Assembly (NCBI GenBank): GCA_019359125.1
Contig: JAHHHY010000002.1
Coordinates: 705,664 to 769,663, forward strand
From: Pleurocapsa minor GSE-CHR-MK 17-07R
GTDB lineage: Bacteria; Chloroflexota; Anaerolineae; Aggregatilineales; Phototrophicaceae
Direction: 5' to 3'
Length of the DNA stretch: 64,000 bases
In this document: positions 16,908 to 26,916 of the stretch, one piece after another
How positions within the stretch are numbered: position 1 is the stretch's first letter
Layout: each line of letters begins with the position of its first letter
Notes under the pieces: generated by a model
What the model was told of the DNA's origin: nothing
Databases searched by the model: none
The model's input: only the letters and a program-made list of their open reading frames with translations
Program-made: the position numbers and the translations under genes

Positions 16908-17283
16908 CGGCCGGGACTTCCTCTGCGGGAATATCGTCAGGGGGCGGGATGTGCAGCGAGGCCAGCAGTTCTTCGATCTGGTCGGCGCGGTCATAACGGG
17001 CATCCCAGTAGAAGCCCATGTCCGGCGTGGTGCGCAGGCGCACGCGCTTGCCCAGCTCTTTACGCAGGAAACCCTTGGCTTTGGCCAGCGCGGCCAGAAT
17101 TTCGGCCTGGCGCTCTTCCTCGCCCAATGCGTTGACATACACGCGGGCGAAAGTCAGCTCTGTGTCGATTTCAACTTCGGTGATGGTGAGACCGAGCAGG
17201 CGGGGATCGGAGATTTCGCGCAGCAGCAGCTGGCTGAGAATCTGACGGATGCGCCCCGCGATGCGGTCCTGCTTGATACTCAT
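16888..17283 (-). CDS. rbfA: Ribosome-binding factor A
   Basis: The 131-aa protein assists 16S rRNA 5'-end maturation and 30S assembly. It starts MSIKQDRIAGRIRQILSQ and contains SDPRLLGLTITEVEIDTEL, then VYVNALG, all typical of the KH-type RbfA fold, plus the conserved RTTPDMGFYWD near the end. The C-terminal 25 residues are acidic. It lies 111 nt downstream of infB, and its end overlaps nrnA. Confidence 0.95.
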   Translation of the reverse strand: MSIKQDRIAGRIRQILSQLLLREISDPRLLGLTITEVEIDTELTFARVYVNALGEEERQAEILAALAKAKGFLRKELGKRVRLRTTPDMGFYWDARYDRADQIEELLASLHIPPPDDIPAEEVPADDDSVR

Positions 17284-17394
17284 GATTCGGTGGTCCTTTC
17301 ATCCTTCAGGCGTGACGCCTTAAAAGGAAAGGGGGCGCGGGCAAGTGGTTTGACGACTGCCTCGCGCCCCCATTGTGCATCAGTGGATGCGCGC

Positions 17395-19191
17395 CTAGTT
17401 CACGCGCTCGCTGATGTAGAATTCGATCATATCGCCCACTTCATAGGCGTCAAAGTCCGACAGGCCGATGCCGCACTCAAAGCCGGTACGCACTTCGCGC
17501 ACATCGTCGTTCACGCGTTTCAGCGAAGCGACGCTGTTGTTGGTGGCCAGAACCTGGGTGCCACGGCGCACGCGTGCCTTGGCGTTGCGGCGGGCTTCAC
17601 CCTCGCGCACCATGCAGCCTGCGATCGTGCCGATTTTCGAAATCTTGAAGATCTGGCGCACTTCGGCGGTGCCGATGGTCTTGTCAGCATAGACTGGCTC
17701 CAGCATACCATTCAGCGCCAGCTCGATATCTTCCAGCAGCTTGTAGATGATGGAGTAGAAGCGGATTTCCACGCCGCGCGAGTCGGACGAGCGCTTGGCG
17801 CTGGTGTCGGCCTCCACGTTGAAGCCGAGGATGATGGCGCCGGATGCGCTGGCCAGCATGACGTCGCTTTCGCTGATGTTGCCCACTTCAGCCGAGAGCA
17901 GGCGCGGCTTGATGCCTTCGCGGTTCTGCTCGGCCAGCTGGGTCAGCGAGTCGACGATCGGCTGAAGCGAGCCCTGCACGTCCACCTTGAGGATGAGCAG
18001 CAGTTCCTTTGCTTCGCCCTCTTTCACCTGGCGGAACAGATCCTCCAGCGTGACGGCCGAGCGCAGCGCGACCTGTGCGGCGGGTGAGCGGCGCGTCTCG
18101 ACGGTGGCGCGCGCTTCCTTGTCATTCGAGGCAATCTCGACCGTGTCACCGGCTTCGGGCATGTCATGCAGGCCCAGCACAGCGACCGGCGTGGACGGGC
18201 CTGCCGTCTTCAGGATTTTGCCTTTTTCGTCATACATTGCCTTGACGCGGCCGTACGCGCTGCCCGCGATGACGGTGTCACCCGTCTTCAGCGTGCCATT
18301 CAGCACCAGCAGCGTCGCGATCACGCCACGCGACTTGTCCATGCGCGCTTCCAGCACCGTGCCATACAGCGTGCCGCTGGCATTGGCGACGATGTCGTGT
18401 TCGTCAGCGGTTAGGGCGATGGCTTCCAGCAGGTCGTCGATGCCTTCACCCTGCACGGCGGACACGGGCACGACGAACGTATCGCCGTCCCAGTCCTGCG
18501 GGGTCAGGCCGAGGTCGGCCAGTTCCTGCTTCACGCGCTCGGGATTGGCGTTGCGCTTGTCGGTCTTGGTCAGCGCGACCACGATCGGCACGTTGGCGGC
18601 GCGGGCGTGGTTCAGGGCCTCACGGGTGGTGGGCATGACGCCGTCGTCTGCCGCGACCACCAGAATGGCGATGTCGGCACCCTGGGCGCCGCGAGCACGC
18701 ATGGCCGTGAAGGCCTCGTGACCGGGGGTGTCGAGGAAGGTGATGGCGCGGTCATTGTGCATGACCTTGTAGGCGCCAATGTGCTGGGTGATGCCACCGG
18801 CTTCGCCTTCGGCCACGCGCGTCTTGCGGATGGTGTCGAGCAGGGTGGTCTTGCCGTGGTCCACGTGGCCAAGGATGGTCACGATTGGCGGACGGGCCTT
18901 CAGCGAACCAGCTTTTTCTTTGCTGTAAATCTTGCGCCAGGTTTGCGCCGTCTCGGCACGGGCCTCGCGCTCTGCCTGCTGCTGTGCAGCCGACGCGCTC
19001 TGCGCTTCATAGCCCATGTCTTCGATGACAATGGCTGCGGTGTCGTAGTCAATCTGCTGATTGATCGACGCCATAATACCGTTCGAGATGAGTTTCTTCA
19101 TCACCTCGATGGGACCGGCGTCAATGAGTTCAGCGAGCTGACGGACAGTGAGGAAATCGGGGACTAGAATGACTTGCTTTTCTTTTGCCAT
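17395..19191 (-). CDS. infB: Translation initiation factor IF-2 (short form)
   Basis: The 598-aa GTPase delivers initiator tRNA. It has a single short N-terminal IF2N domain, not the long extension of many bacteria. G1 is GHVDHGKT (108-115), G3 is DTPGHEAF (154-161), and G4 is TKTD (208-211) where NKxD is usual. The C-terminal domains carry the expected [17 protein letters not shown] line and the [17 protein letters not shown] ending. The frame opens earlier at 19236, but ATG 19191 begins [10 protein letters not shown] and has GGAGG about six nt upstream. It follows ylxR in the nusA operon. Confidence 0.96.
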   Translation of the reverse strand: MAKEKQVILVPDFLTVRQLAELIDAGPIEVMKKLISNGIMASINQQIDYDTAAIVIEDMGYEAQSASAAQQQAEREARAETAQTWRKIYSKEKAGSLKARPPIVTILGHVDHGKTTLLDTIRKTRVAEGEAGGITQHIGAYKVMHNDRAITFLDTPGHEAFTAMRARGAQGADIAILVVAADDGVMPTTREALNHARAANVPIVVALTKTDKRNANPERVKQELADLGLTPQDWDGDTFVVPVSAVQGEGIDDLLEAIALTADEHDIVANASGTLYGTVLEARMDKSRGVIATLLVLNGTLKTGDTVIAGSAYGRVKAMYDEKGKILKTAGPSTPVAVLGLHDMPEAGDTVEIASNDKEARATVETRRSPAAQVALRSAVTLEDLFRQVKEGEAKELLLILKVDVQGSLQPIVDSLTQLAEQNREGIKPRLLSAEVGNISESDVMLASASGAIILGFNVEADTSAKRSSDSRGVEIRFYSIIYKLLEDIELALNGMLEPVYADKTIGTAEVRQIFKISKIGTIAGCMVREGEARRNAKARVRRGTQVLATNNSVASLKRVNDDVREVRTGFECGIGLSDFDAYEVGDMIEFYISERVN

Positions 19192-19276
19192 GTGCGCCTC
19201 CAGCGAACACGCAGAGAGCCAGGCAGATGTAAGCAAGCGTCAAACTATGCCAAACTGCCCCTCTCTACGAGGGTGT

Positions 19277-19322
19277 AAGATAAGAAAACAGCCAGCTCGC
19301 AGTTACGCGGATTCATGGCTGT
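19277..19322 (-). terminator. Attenuator-like hairpin spanning the ylxR stop codon
   Basis: On the minus strand ACAGCCA and TGGCTGT (19316-19322 and 19288-19294) pair around a loop with an inner CGC/GCG. TTTTCTTATCTT follows immediately (19277-19287). The hairpin covers the ylxR stop codon and sits about 100 nt before infB. It could be a partial terminator that sets the infB level. The stem is short and the loop long, so this is tentative. Confidence 0.35.
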
Positions 19323-19612
19323 GAACCTGGACGAGGATCGGGTTCAAATCGCTCATTTTGCAGTCGATGCCGTCTTAATCGCTCACGATCATCTTCGGAG
19401 AGTGTTACTCTTAGTGCATTCCCTAGTATATCGCTGCGGACGGCCTTTGACCAGCATGCATCCTGCTCACACAGGTATGCGCCGCGGCCATTCAGCTTCC
19501 CGGAAGGGTCGACCATAATGCCCTGATCGGTGCGCACGATGCGGGTAAGGGTGCGTTTGCCTGCCTGCTCCCTGCATACCACACATGTGCGCACCGGAAC
19601 GTGCCTGCTCAC
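19313..19612 (-). CDS. rnpM: YlxR/RnpM family RNA-binding protein
   Basis: The 99-aa protein has the DUF448 signatures RTCVVCREQAGKRTLTRIVR, then GRGAYLC. YlxR (RnpM) is an RNA-binding protein shown in other bacteria to modulate RNase P. Its place between nusA and infB is the standard one. The C-terminus is charged. It starts 6 nt after nusA ends. Confidence 0.93.
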   Translation of the reverse strand: MSRHVPVRTCVVCREQAGKRTLTRIVRTDQGIMVDPSGKLNGRGAYLCEQDACWSKAVRSDILGNALRVTLSEDDRERLRRHRLQNERFEPDPRPGSQP

Positions 19613-19618
19613 CGGGGA

Positions 19619-21412
<1,794 letters not shown>

Positions 21413-21482
21413 GGGGGTTTTACCACTCTCCCGATTTTCTGGGAATTGCGAGGCTGACAGGCTGAATTGGGACATACTAACG

Positions 21483-21508
21483 AAAAAGTGGGTCAGAGCC
21501 CACTTTTT
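21483..21508 (-). terminator. Leader hairpin with U-tract upstream of nusA (putative attenuator)
   Basis: A 10-bp perfect inverted repeat (AAAAAGTGGG at 21483-21492 and its complement at 21499-21508) has a 6-nt loop. Read on the minus strand it ends in CCCACTTTTTC, an intrinsic-terminator form. It lies directly downstream of the predicted nusA promoter and 70 nt before the ATG at 21412, so it would act on the leader of nusA's own transcript. Confidence 0.65.
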
Positions 21509-21522
21509 CCCACAACACGAAT

Positions 21523-21552
21523 ACTATAGCACACTTATGCTAGTGCTTTCAA
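21523..21552 (-). promoter_or_regulatory. Sigma-70-type promoter of the nusA operon
   Basis: On the minus strand TTGAAA (21547-21552), an 18-nt spacer and TATAGT (21523-21528) form a good housekeeping promoter. Transcription would start near 21516, giving a leader of about 100 nt for nusA. Confidence 0.7.
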
Positions 21553-21589
21553 GACCTGTCCGCACATGAGGACGCCTCTCGTGACGTGA

Positions 21590-21622
21590 TGGCCGGCCCA
21601 ACGCATATCGTCAGGCCGGCCA
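21590..21622. terminator. GC-rich hairpin downstream of the GT-NHL gene
   Basis: TGGCCGGCC (21590-21598) pairs with GGCCGGCCA (21614-21622) around a 15-nt loop, just after the stop of the 21634-25572 gene. There is no U-run in that gene's direction, so it may be a Rho-associated or 3'-protecting hairpin. It separates the glycan cluster from the nusA promoter. Confidence 0.5.
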
Positions 21623-21633
21623 GTTGTTGTTTA

Positions 21634-24600
21634 TCAGCCCGCGGCTTCGGTCACTTCAGGCGCGACCTCAGCCGTCATTTCCTCGGCCTGCACGCCCACG
21701 ACCACGCCGTCGGCCGAATCACTCAGCACTTCTTCAATCACGCTTTGTTCAGCGGGCACAGACGCGACGCCAGCGATGAACGGCGCGAAGCGAATCACGC
21801 GGTTGATGCTGCTGTCGACCACATACACGCTGCCGTCCGGCCCCACGGTGATGCCGCCCACGGCGTCAAACACGCTCAGGTCGGTGGCGACTTCGCTGGG
21901 CTGGCCGAACGAGCCGACGCAGTTGCCCTGCGTATCGTAGACCAGCACACGGCCCGCCTCAGGATCGCCCACATACAGCAGGTTGCGCGCTTCATCCAGG
22001 CCGATGTAGGGGCGATTGCCCTGGTCTTCCAGCCAGCCACGCACCTCGAAGGTATACAGCGGCGTGCCGTCCAGCGCAAACACGCTGATGCGGCGGTTCC
22101 AGGTGTCGGCCACATACAGGCGGTCGGTGCCGACGGCCAGGCCGGCCGGTTCGTCCAGGTTGCCCAGGCCAGCCCCTGCGGAGCCGATATCGCGCAGGAA
22201 ATTGCCTTCTGCGTCATACACGCGCACGCGCTTGTTGCCGGTATCGCTGACATACACGTTGCCGAAGGGGTCCACAGCGATGTCACGCGGCGCCCAGAAG
22301 CCGTCGGTCGGCTCAGTCTGCACGGCCGCGCCTTCCAGCACCGGCTGGCCGAAGCCATTGATCGGCTGGCCGCTGCCCAGGTCATACTGGCCGATGCGAT
22401 AGTTCCAGGTGTCGGCCACCCACAGCGAGCCGTCCGGCGAGATAGCGACGCCATTCGGGCGCTGCAGCGGGATGGAATCACCGAAACTGCTGATTTCGCT
22501 GATCAGGCCGCCGTTGGCATCGAAGCGCACCACGCGGTTGTTGAATTCGTCGGCCACCACGACCTCGCCGTTGGCGGTCACCGCTACGTCGACGGCGTGG
22601 TTCATCGGCAGCGTCAGGCCATCCGCGCCAGTGGCATACACCATCGTGCCGGCCAGCGGTTGCCAGTTGTCGATGCACAGGTTCGGCTGGGCTGAGGCGA
22701 TTTCCACGCCGCCGCCGCCAACGCCCAGGTTCCACACCTGCGCGGCGATGTCCTTGCGCACGTAGAAGTACAGGCGCTCACCCGGGTTCCAGTTGGCGAC
22801 GTCGTAGGTTTCGCCGGTGGCCTCGCCATACGTCTGGTAATTGCGGTTCAGGAAGATGTCCCAGATGCCGCGGCGAATCTGACCGGCCTGGAGATTTTCC
22901 GGCGACAGATCGAGCGCATTGCTCACACGCTGGGCATTCAGGTTGTAGTAGTTCCAGCTGGGCCACCACATGCGCATGTAGTCAAAGCGGTAGTAGTTGT
23001 CACCCAGGATCGGCTCCACGCGCGCCCGGATGTCTTCGCTGGCATACACCGCCACGGCATCGCGCAGGGCGTCGGCATTCGGGTTGTTGCCGAAGAAAAC
23101 AGCGTTGTTCAGGTCGCGGAAGTACCAGCTCACCGGCCAGGCATTGCCACCCCAGGCGAAACGGATGTTGAGTTCGCCCGCGGTGCGGCGGCTGAGTTCC
23201 TCGATCTGGTTCATCATCAGCTTGATGCCAGGCGCGGCGTGGGCGTACACCATGTATTCTGTCGCGTAGTCATAATTGACGTACGAGGCCATCCAGGCGG
23301 TGCGCGCTGTCGCCAGCGACAGGCCGCCGAAGATGAACAGCACGATCATGGCGCGCAGCTGGCGCAGGCCTACACGCTGCGTCACCATAAAGATGAGGGC
23401 GCCGAAGATGACGACCACGGCGATCAGCGCCAGCCACAGATTGCGCGCCTGCTGGTCCTGCACCGTCAGGCCGGAGAAAAGATTCGACCACTGGTTGAAG
23501 ACGAACGGCGAGATGATCTGGAACAGCGCCACCGTCACCGGGGCCAGCAGCAGCAGGATGATCCAGCCGCCCTGGCGGAAGCGCGACCAATCGATTTTGT
23601 CGAACAGGCGCCCGAAGAACCACGCGATCAGCAGGATCATCGGCAGGGTGAGATGGGTCGCCAGCCAGGGCATCTTTTCACCCGCCAGCGTGAATGAAAT
23701 GAAGATGTAGATCGCCCAGAACGCCACAAACAGCGTGAACGGCAGGCGGCGCAGTCGGTTCGGCCCCCAGTATTCAGCACGCTTGCGCGCTTCCGGCGTC
23801 AGGACGACAGGTGCGGCTTCGCCCTCGGCTGTGGCCTCAGGCAGTTCCTGGGCATCCAGCCGCTGGCGGAATTCCTTCACATTCTTGCGGAAGAACCAAA
23901 AGCCGGTGGTCCCTGCGATCATGGCCAGGAAGCTGCCAATCATCGGCAGGTATTCGTAGACTGGCATGATGACCATCTGATAGTAGTACTGGGGCTGCCC
24001 GCCGCGGCGCACACCCTGCTGGTCCAGCCAGTAACCCAGGCTGCCGATCATGCCGGTGACCAGGCCTTCGGGGTTGGTGAACATGGTGGTGAAGAAGAAG
24101 GCAAACAGCGCATGGAACACTGCCGCGCTGATGAGCCAGCGCTTGGCATTCCAGATCAGGCCGAAGGTGATGGCGACAATCGCCAGCGGGATGAACACCA
24201 TCAGCGTGCGCGTGACGCCTTCGGGCGAATAGTCTCGCGGGCTGGCGCCAGTCAGATAGACCGGGAAGGCGGTCAGCCAGGGCAGGGCCAGCGTGCCGGT
24301 GATAATCATCACGTCCAGCTCGGGGAAGCGGCGCAGCGTCTTCCACCAGCCCTTGCGCACGCTGACGACCAGCACGGCCATCACCGCACCGCAGGCCACC
24401 CAGGTGACCAGCAGCGGCCAGGTGTCTTCAGCTACGGTGTCGATGACGTCGTAATCGGGATCTTCGGCAATTGCCTCAGTGCGCGACGGTAGTTTGGATA
24501 CTTCTTCAAACACGACCAGCGCACTGGCGACGGCCAGCGACAGCGCGATGACGATCACGATTTCTGCAATCGGCAGGCGCGCTTTGGTCTTGCGGAAGGC

Positions 24601-25572
24601 ATACAGCGCGGTCGCCACGATGATCGTGATGGTGGACAGGATGAACACCGATGTCCAGCCGATGAACATGTTGAATTCGAGGCTGGTGCCCGGCGGATTG
24701 ACCACCTCTGACCCGCTGGGTGTAGTAATCAGCGGGCGATTGAGGATGTTGGCCACCAGGTAGTCGATGCGGCCCTGAAGCGTCGCGGAATACGTCTCCA
24801 GCGAGATAGCCAGCACGGAGAACAGAATGAGCGCCAGCACACCGCCAAACAGCGACGGCAGGATCAGGTGATAAAACAGCGTGCGCGACGGACGCTTGCT
24901 GATGTGCTGATACAGGCGCACGCCGCAGAAGATCGTCAGGAACAGGCCAAAGATGGCGATGTACATGAACGCGGTTTCTTTGGAGCCGAGATTCCACAGC
25001 AGCGCGCCGGAGAAGATATACAGCCATCGGGCTTTGCGGCGGACACCGGCTGCGCCATCGATATACTGGAAGATGCACCACACCATCACCATCGTGGCGA
25101 AGATGGCCGGGGTATCCTCACGGATATAGCGGTGATGATAGAGCAGCAGCGGCGAAATCAGGATCAGGATCGCGGCCAGCAGCGCCCCCGTGCGCCCCAG
25201 CCAGCGGCGGAACAGCAGCGGGAACATCACCATACCCACGCCGAGGATGGCCGGATACAGGCGGGCAGTGAAGTCGTTGGTGCCGAACAGCGCATACATC
25301 AGCGCGGTCATGTGGAACAGGATCGGGCCATGCATCAGCGGCGTGTGTTTGAAGATGCCGCGCTCGAACAGCTCCCACGAGTAATACGTGTGCAGGCTTT
25401 CGTCATGGCTCATCACGCGGTCGCCCAGCCCGGCAAAGCGGGTGATGATGGCGACGACGAAGATGAGGAAGAAGGCCATCATATACCAGTTGATGACGAC
25501 CGGGCGGGCCAGCAGCCTGCTGATAAAGTCGCCGTCTCGTGTCTGTGGATTTTGCGAGTAAGTCGTCGCCAT
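21634..25572 (-). CDS. Agl23-like membrane glycosyltransferase fused to NHL-repeat beta-propeller
   Basis: The 1312-aa protein has three parts. Residues 1-780 hold about a dozen membrane helices of the GT39/Agl23-like (TIGR03663-type) fold; the first outer loop carries SHDESLHTYYSWELF with the D57-E58 acidic pair expected at the catalytic site. Residues 790-960 form a soluble outer domain. Residues 985-1260 are NHL repeats, recognisable by recurring lines such as GSLWVADTWNYRI, GNVYVSDTGNKRV and RLYVADTWNRRI. Such enzymes transfer sugars from lipid-phosphate donors outside the membrane. The propeller probably binds glycan, protein or another envelope part. It is the last gene of the large cluster, 53 nt after the anti-sigma gene. 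Confidence 0.88.
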   Translation of the reverse strand: MATTYSQNPQTRDGDFISRLLARPVVINWYMMAFFLIFVVAIITRFAGLGDRVMSHDESLHTYYSWELFERGIFKHTPLMHGPILFHMTALMYALFGTNDFTARLYPAILGVGMVMFPLLFRRWLGRTGALLAAILILISPLLLYHHRYIREDTPAIFATMVMVWCIFQYIDGAAGVRRKARWLYIFSGALLWNLGSKETAFMYIAIFGLFLTIFCGVRLYQHISKRPSRTLFYHLILPSLFGGVLALILFSVLAISLETYSATLQGRIDYLVANILNRPLITTPSGSEVVNPPGTSLEFNMFIGWTSVFILSTITIIVATALYAFRKTKARLPIAEIVIVIALSLAVASALVVFEEVSKLPSRTEAIAEDPDYDVIDTVAEDTWPLLVTWVACGAVMAVLVVSVRKGWWKTLRRFPELDVMIITGTLALPWLTAFPVYLTGASPRDYSPEGVTRTLMVFIPLAIVAITFGLIWNAKRWLISAAVFHALFAFFFTTMFTNPEGLVTGMIGSLGYWLDQQGVRRGGQPQYYYQMVIMPVYEYLPMIGSFLAMIAGTTGFWFFRKNVKEFRQRLDAQELPEATAEGEAAPVVLTPEARKRAEYWGPNRLRRLPFTLFVAFWAIYIFISFTLAGEKMPWLATHLTLPMILLIAWFFGRLFDKIDWSRFRQGGWIILLLLAPVTVALFQIISPFVFNQWSNLFSGLTVQDQQARNLWLALIAVVVIFGALIFMVTQRVGLRQLRAMIVLFIFGGLSLATARTAWMASYVNYDYATEYMVYAHAAPGIKLMMNQIEELSRRTAGELNIRFAWGGNAWPVSWYFRDLNNAVFFGNNPNADALRDAVAVYASEDIRARVEPILGDNYYRFDYMRMWWPSWNYYNLNAQRVSNALDLSPENLQAGQIRRGIWDIFLNRNYQTYGEATGETYDVANWNPGERLYFYVRKDIAAQVWNLGVGGGGVEIASAQPNLCIDNWQPLAGTMVYATGADGLTLPMNHAVDVAVTANGEVVVADEFNNRVVRFDANGGLISEISSFGDSIPLQRPNGVAISPDGSLWVADTWNYRIGQYDLGSGQPINGFGQPVLEGAAVQTEPTDGFWAPRDIAVDPFGNVYVSDTGNKRVRVYDAEGNFLRDIGSAGAGLGNLDEPAGLAVGTDRLYVADTWNRRISVFALDGTPLYTFEVRGWLEDQGNRPYIGLDEARNLLYVGDPEAGRVLVYDTQGNCVGSFGQPSEVATDLSVFDAVGGITVGPDGSVYVVDSSINRVIRFAPFIAGVASVPAEQSVIEEVLSDSADGVVVGVQAEEMTAEVAPEVTEAAG

Positions 25573-25625
25573 GCGTAGTCCTCAATAAAACCGTGTGGTG
25601 GCTCAATCGTGAATAAAGCGAAAGG

Positions 25626-26219
25626 TCAGGGCGCCTGTGTCGCGGCGGCCTGGACCTGGGGTGCATAGTTGGGATGGGCGGGCAGCGTGATGGCCGTCGT
25701 TGGGCCGCCGGGCATGCTGGCATCCGCCACCTGGGTAGCAAACGGCCGGATCACGGCATTTTCCACGGTGACCGCTTCGGTTTCCAGCGCAGGCGTCAGC
25801 GCATCGGCCTCGATCGGCGTGGGTGGGTTGGGCACAGCCAGCACGGCCCGGTCGCCCGACACAAAGCCGGACAGGGCCATGACCGCCAGCAGCGAAAAGA
25901 CCAGCATCGCGGTGCTGAAGGTGCCGCGCCATGACTTTGGCTGTGCCGGTGCGATCAGGTCATCCTGCACGGCCGACCAGACCCGTGACAGCTGCATCAT
26001 GTCCGGCTGGCCGACGACCGGCAGCGCGCGCTTGTACTGGTTTGCTGCTTCGCGATGCTGGCGCAGGGCCTGATAACAGGCATCGCAGGTGTCCAGATGC
26101 GTCGCTACCAGCGTGCGGCGCGCTGCGGGCAGGTCCCCCTGCGCGTAATGCGCCAGGTCTGCGCGGCAGGCGCGGCAGCTCATTGGTTTGGCTGGTGAAG
26201 AATTACGCTGTGTCGCCAT
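25626..26219 (-). CDS. Zinc-finger (zf-HC2) anti-sigma factor, membrane-anchored
   Basis: The 197-aa protein has an N-terminal anti-sigma zinc finger: CRAC near residue 15 and H-x3-C-x2-C in THLDTCDAC. A single transmembrane helix lies at about 105-122 (TAMLVFSLLAVMALSGFVSG), and an outer domain of about 75 residues follows with no recognised fold. It starts 12 nt after the sigma factor gene, the classical arrangement for an ECF sigma and its inhibitor. Release of the sigma factor on an envelope signal is the usual mechanism and is inferred here. Confidence 0.9.
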   Translation of the reverse strand: MATQRNSSPAKPMSCRACRADLAHYAQGDLPAARRTLVATHLDTCDACYQALRQHREAANQYKRALPVVGQPDMMQLSRVWSAVQDDLIAPAQPKSWRGTFSTAMLVFSLLAVMALSGFVSGDRAVLAVPNPPTPIEADALTPALETEAVTVENAVIRPFATQVADASMPGGPTTAITLPAHPNYAPQVQAAATQAP

Positions 26220-26231
26220 GAATTGTTCCGC

Positions 26232-26846
26232 TTACTCCGTCGACCACACCAGCAGTTCGTCCAGCAGGCCCTGGCCGTGATGGCCCAGCATGCCGCGCAG
26301 CGTTTCGTGCGCCAGGCGAACACGGCTTTCGGCCGTTTTGGGTGGGCAGTCCATCACTTCAGCAATTTCACGATAGGTCAGGCCCTGGCCATAACGCAGC
26401 ACAATGGCCTCGCGCAGGCGCGGGTTCAGCGCGGCCAGCGACTTTTCAATCGCGTCTTTGGCCTCGCGCCGGGCCAGCTGCGCTTCCGGCGTCTCGCTGC
26501 GCGGGGCCGGCAGGCCGATATTCAGCAGCAGGTTCAGATCGACCGTCGGCGTCTTATGCTTGCGATACAGATTGCGGCAGCGGCAGATGGCGATCGTGTA
26601 CAGCCATGTCTTGAACGACGACAGCGCGCTGTTGTAGCGATACAGATTCTTGAACGCATAGACAAATGATTCCTGCGCGATGTCTTCGGCGTCCTCGCGG
26701 TTCAGCAGCAGGCTGTAGCACAGCCGATACAGGCCAGGCCCAAAGGTGTCAAACAGCTCGGCGTAGCCAGACTGGTCACCCGAGAGGCTGCGCTTCACTA
26801 CGTCCTGCATATGTCGCGCATCACTCTGTTGTGTCATCGCCATCAT
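26232..26846 (-). CDS. ECF-type RNA polymerase sigma factor
   Basis: The 204-aa protein has sigma region 2 (LNREDAEDIAQESFVYAFKN and SFKTWLYTIAICRCRNLYR) and region 4 (LREAIVLRYGQGLTYREIAE, then CPPKTAESRVRLAHETLR). No region 1.1 or 3 is seen, which is the ECF pattern. Starts at 26846, 26843 and 26837 are all possible; GAAGGCGGG precedes them. It lies inside the membrane glycosyltransferase string with its anti-sigma directly downstream, so it probably controls this locus or other envelope genes. That is inference from position. Confidence 0.93.
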   Translation of the reverse strand: MMAMTQQSDARHMQDVVKRSLSGDQSGYAELFDTFGPGLYRLCYSLLLNREDAEDIAQESFVYAFKNLYRYNSALSSFKTWLYTIAICRCRNLYRKHKTPTVDLNLLLNIGLPAPRSETPEAQLARREAKDAIEKSLAALNPRLREAIVLRYGQGLTYREIAEVMDCPPKTAESRVRLAHETLRGMLGHHGQGLLDELLVWSTE

Positions 26847-26866
26847 TACCCGCCTTCGGATCGTGC

Positions 26867-26890
26867 AAACTGTGTGTTATACACCAGTTT
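26867..26890. promoter_or_regulatory. Inverted repeat upstream of the sigma factor gene
   Basis: AAACTG (26867-26872) and CAGTTT (26885-26890) flank a 12-nt centre that itself contains GTGT/ACAC. On the minus strand TATAAC sits in the centre and could be a -10 box. It is about 20 nt upstream of the sigma start in a 70-nt gap. A regulator site or autoregulated promoter is possible. Confidence 0.35.
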
Positions 26891-26916
26891 TGTCGCATTC
26901 CTCATCAATCTGGGGT

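Noticed and set aside
16908..17138. N-terminal extension of the nrnA frame
   Set aside because: This part lies inside rbfA in another frame, has no DHH-family similarity, and ATG 16907 gives the correct length.
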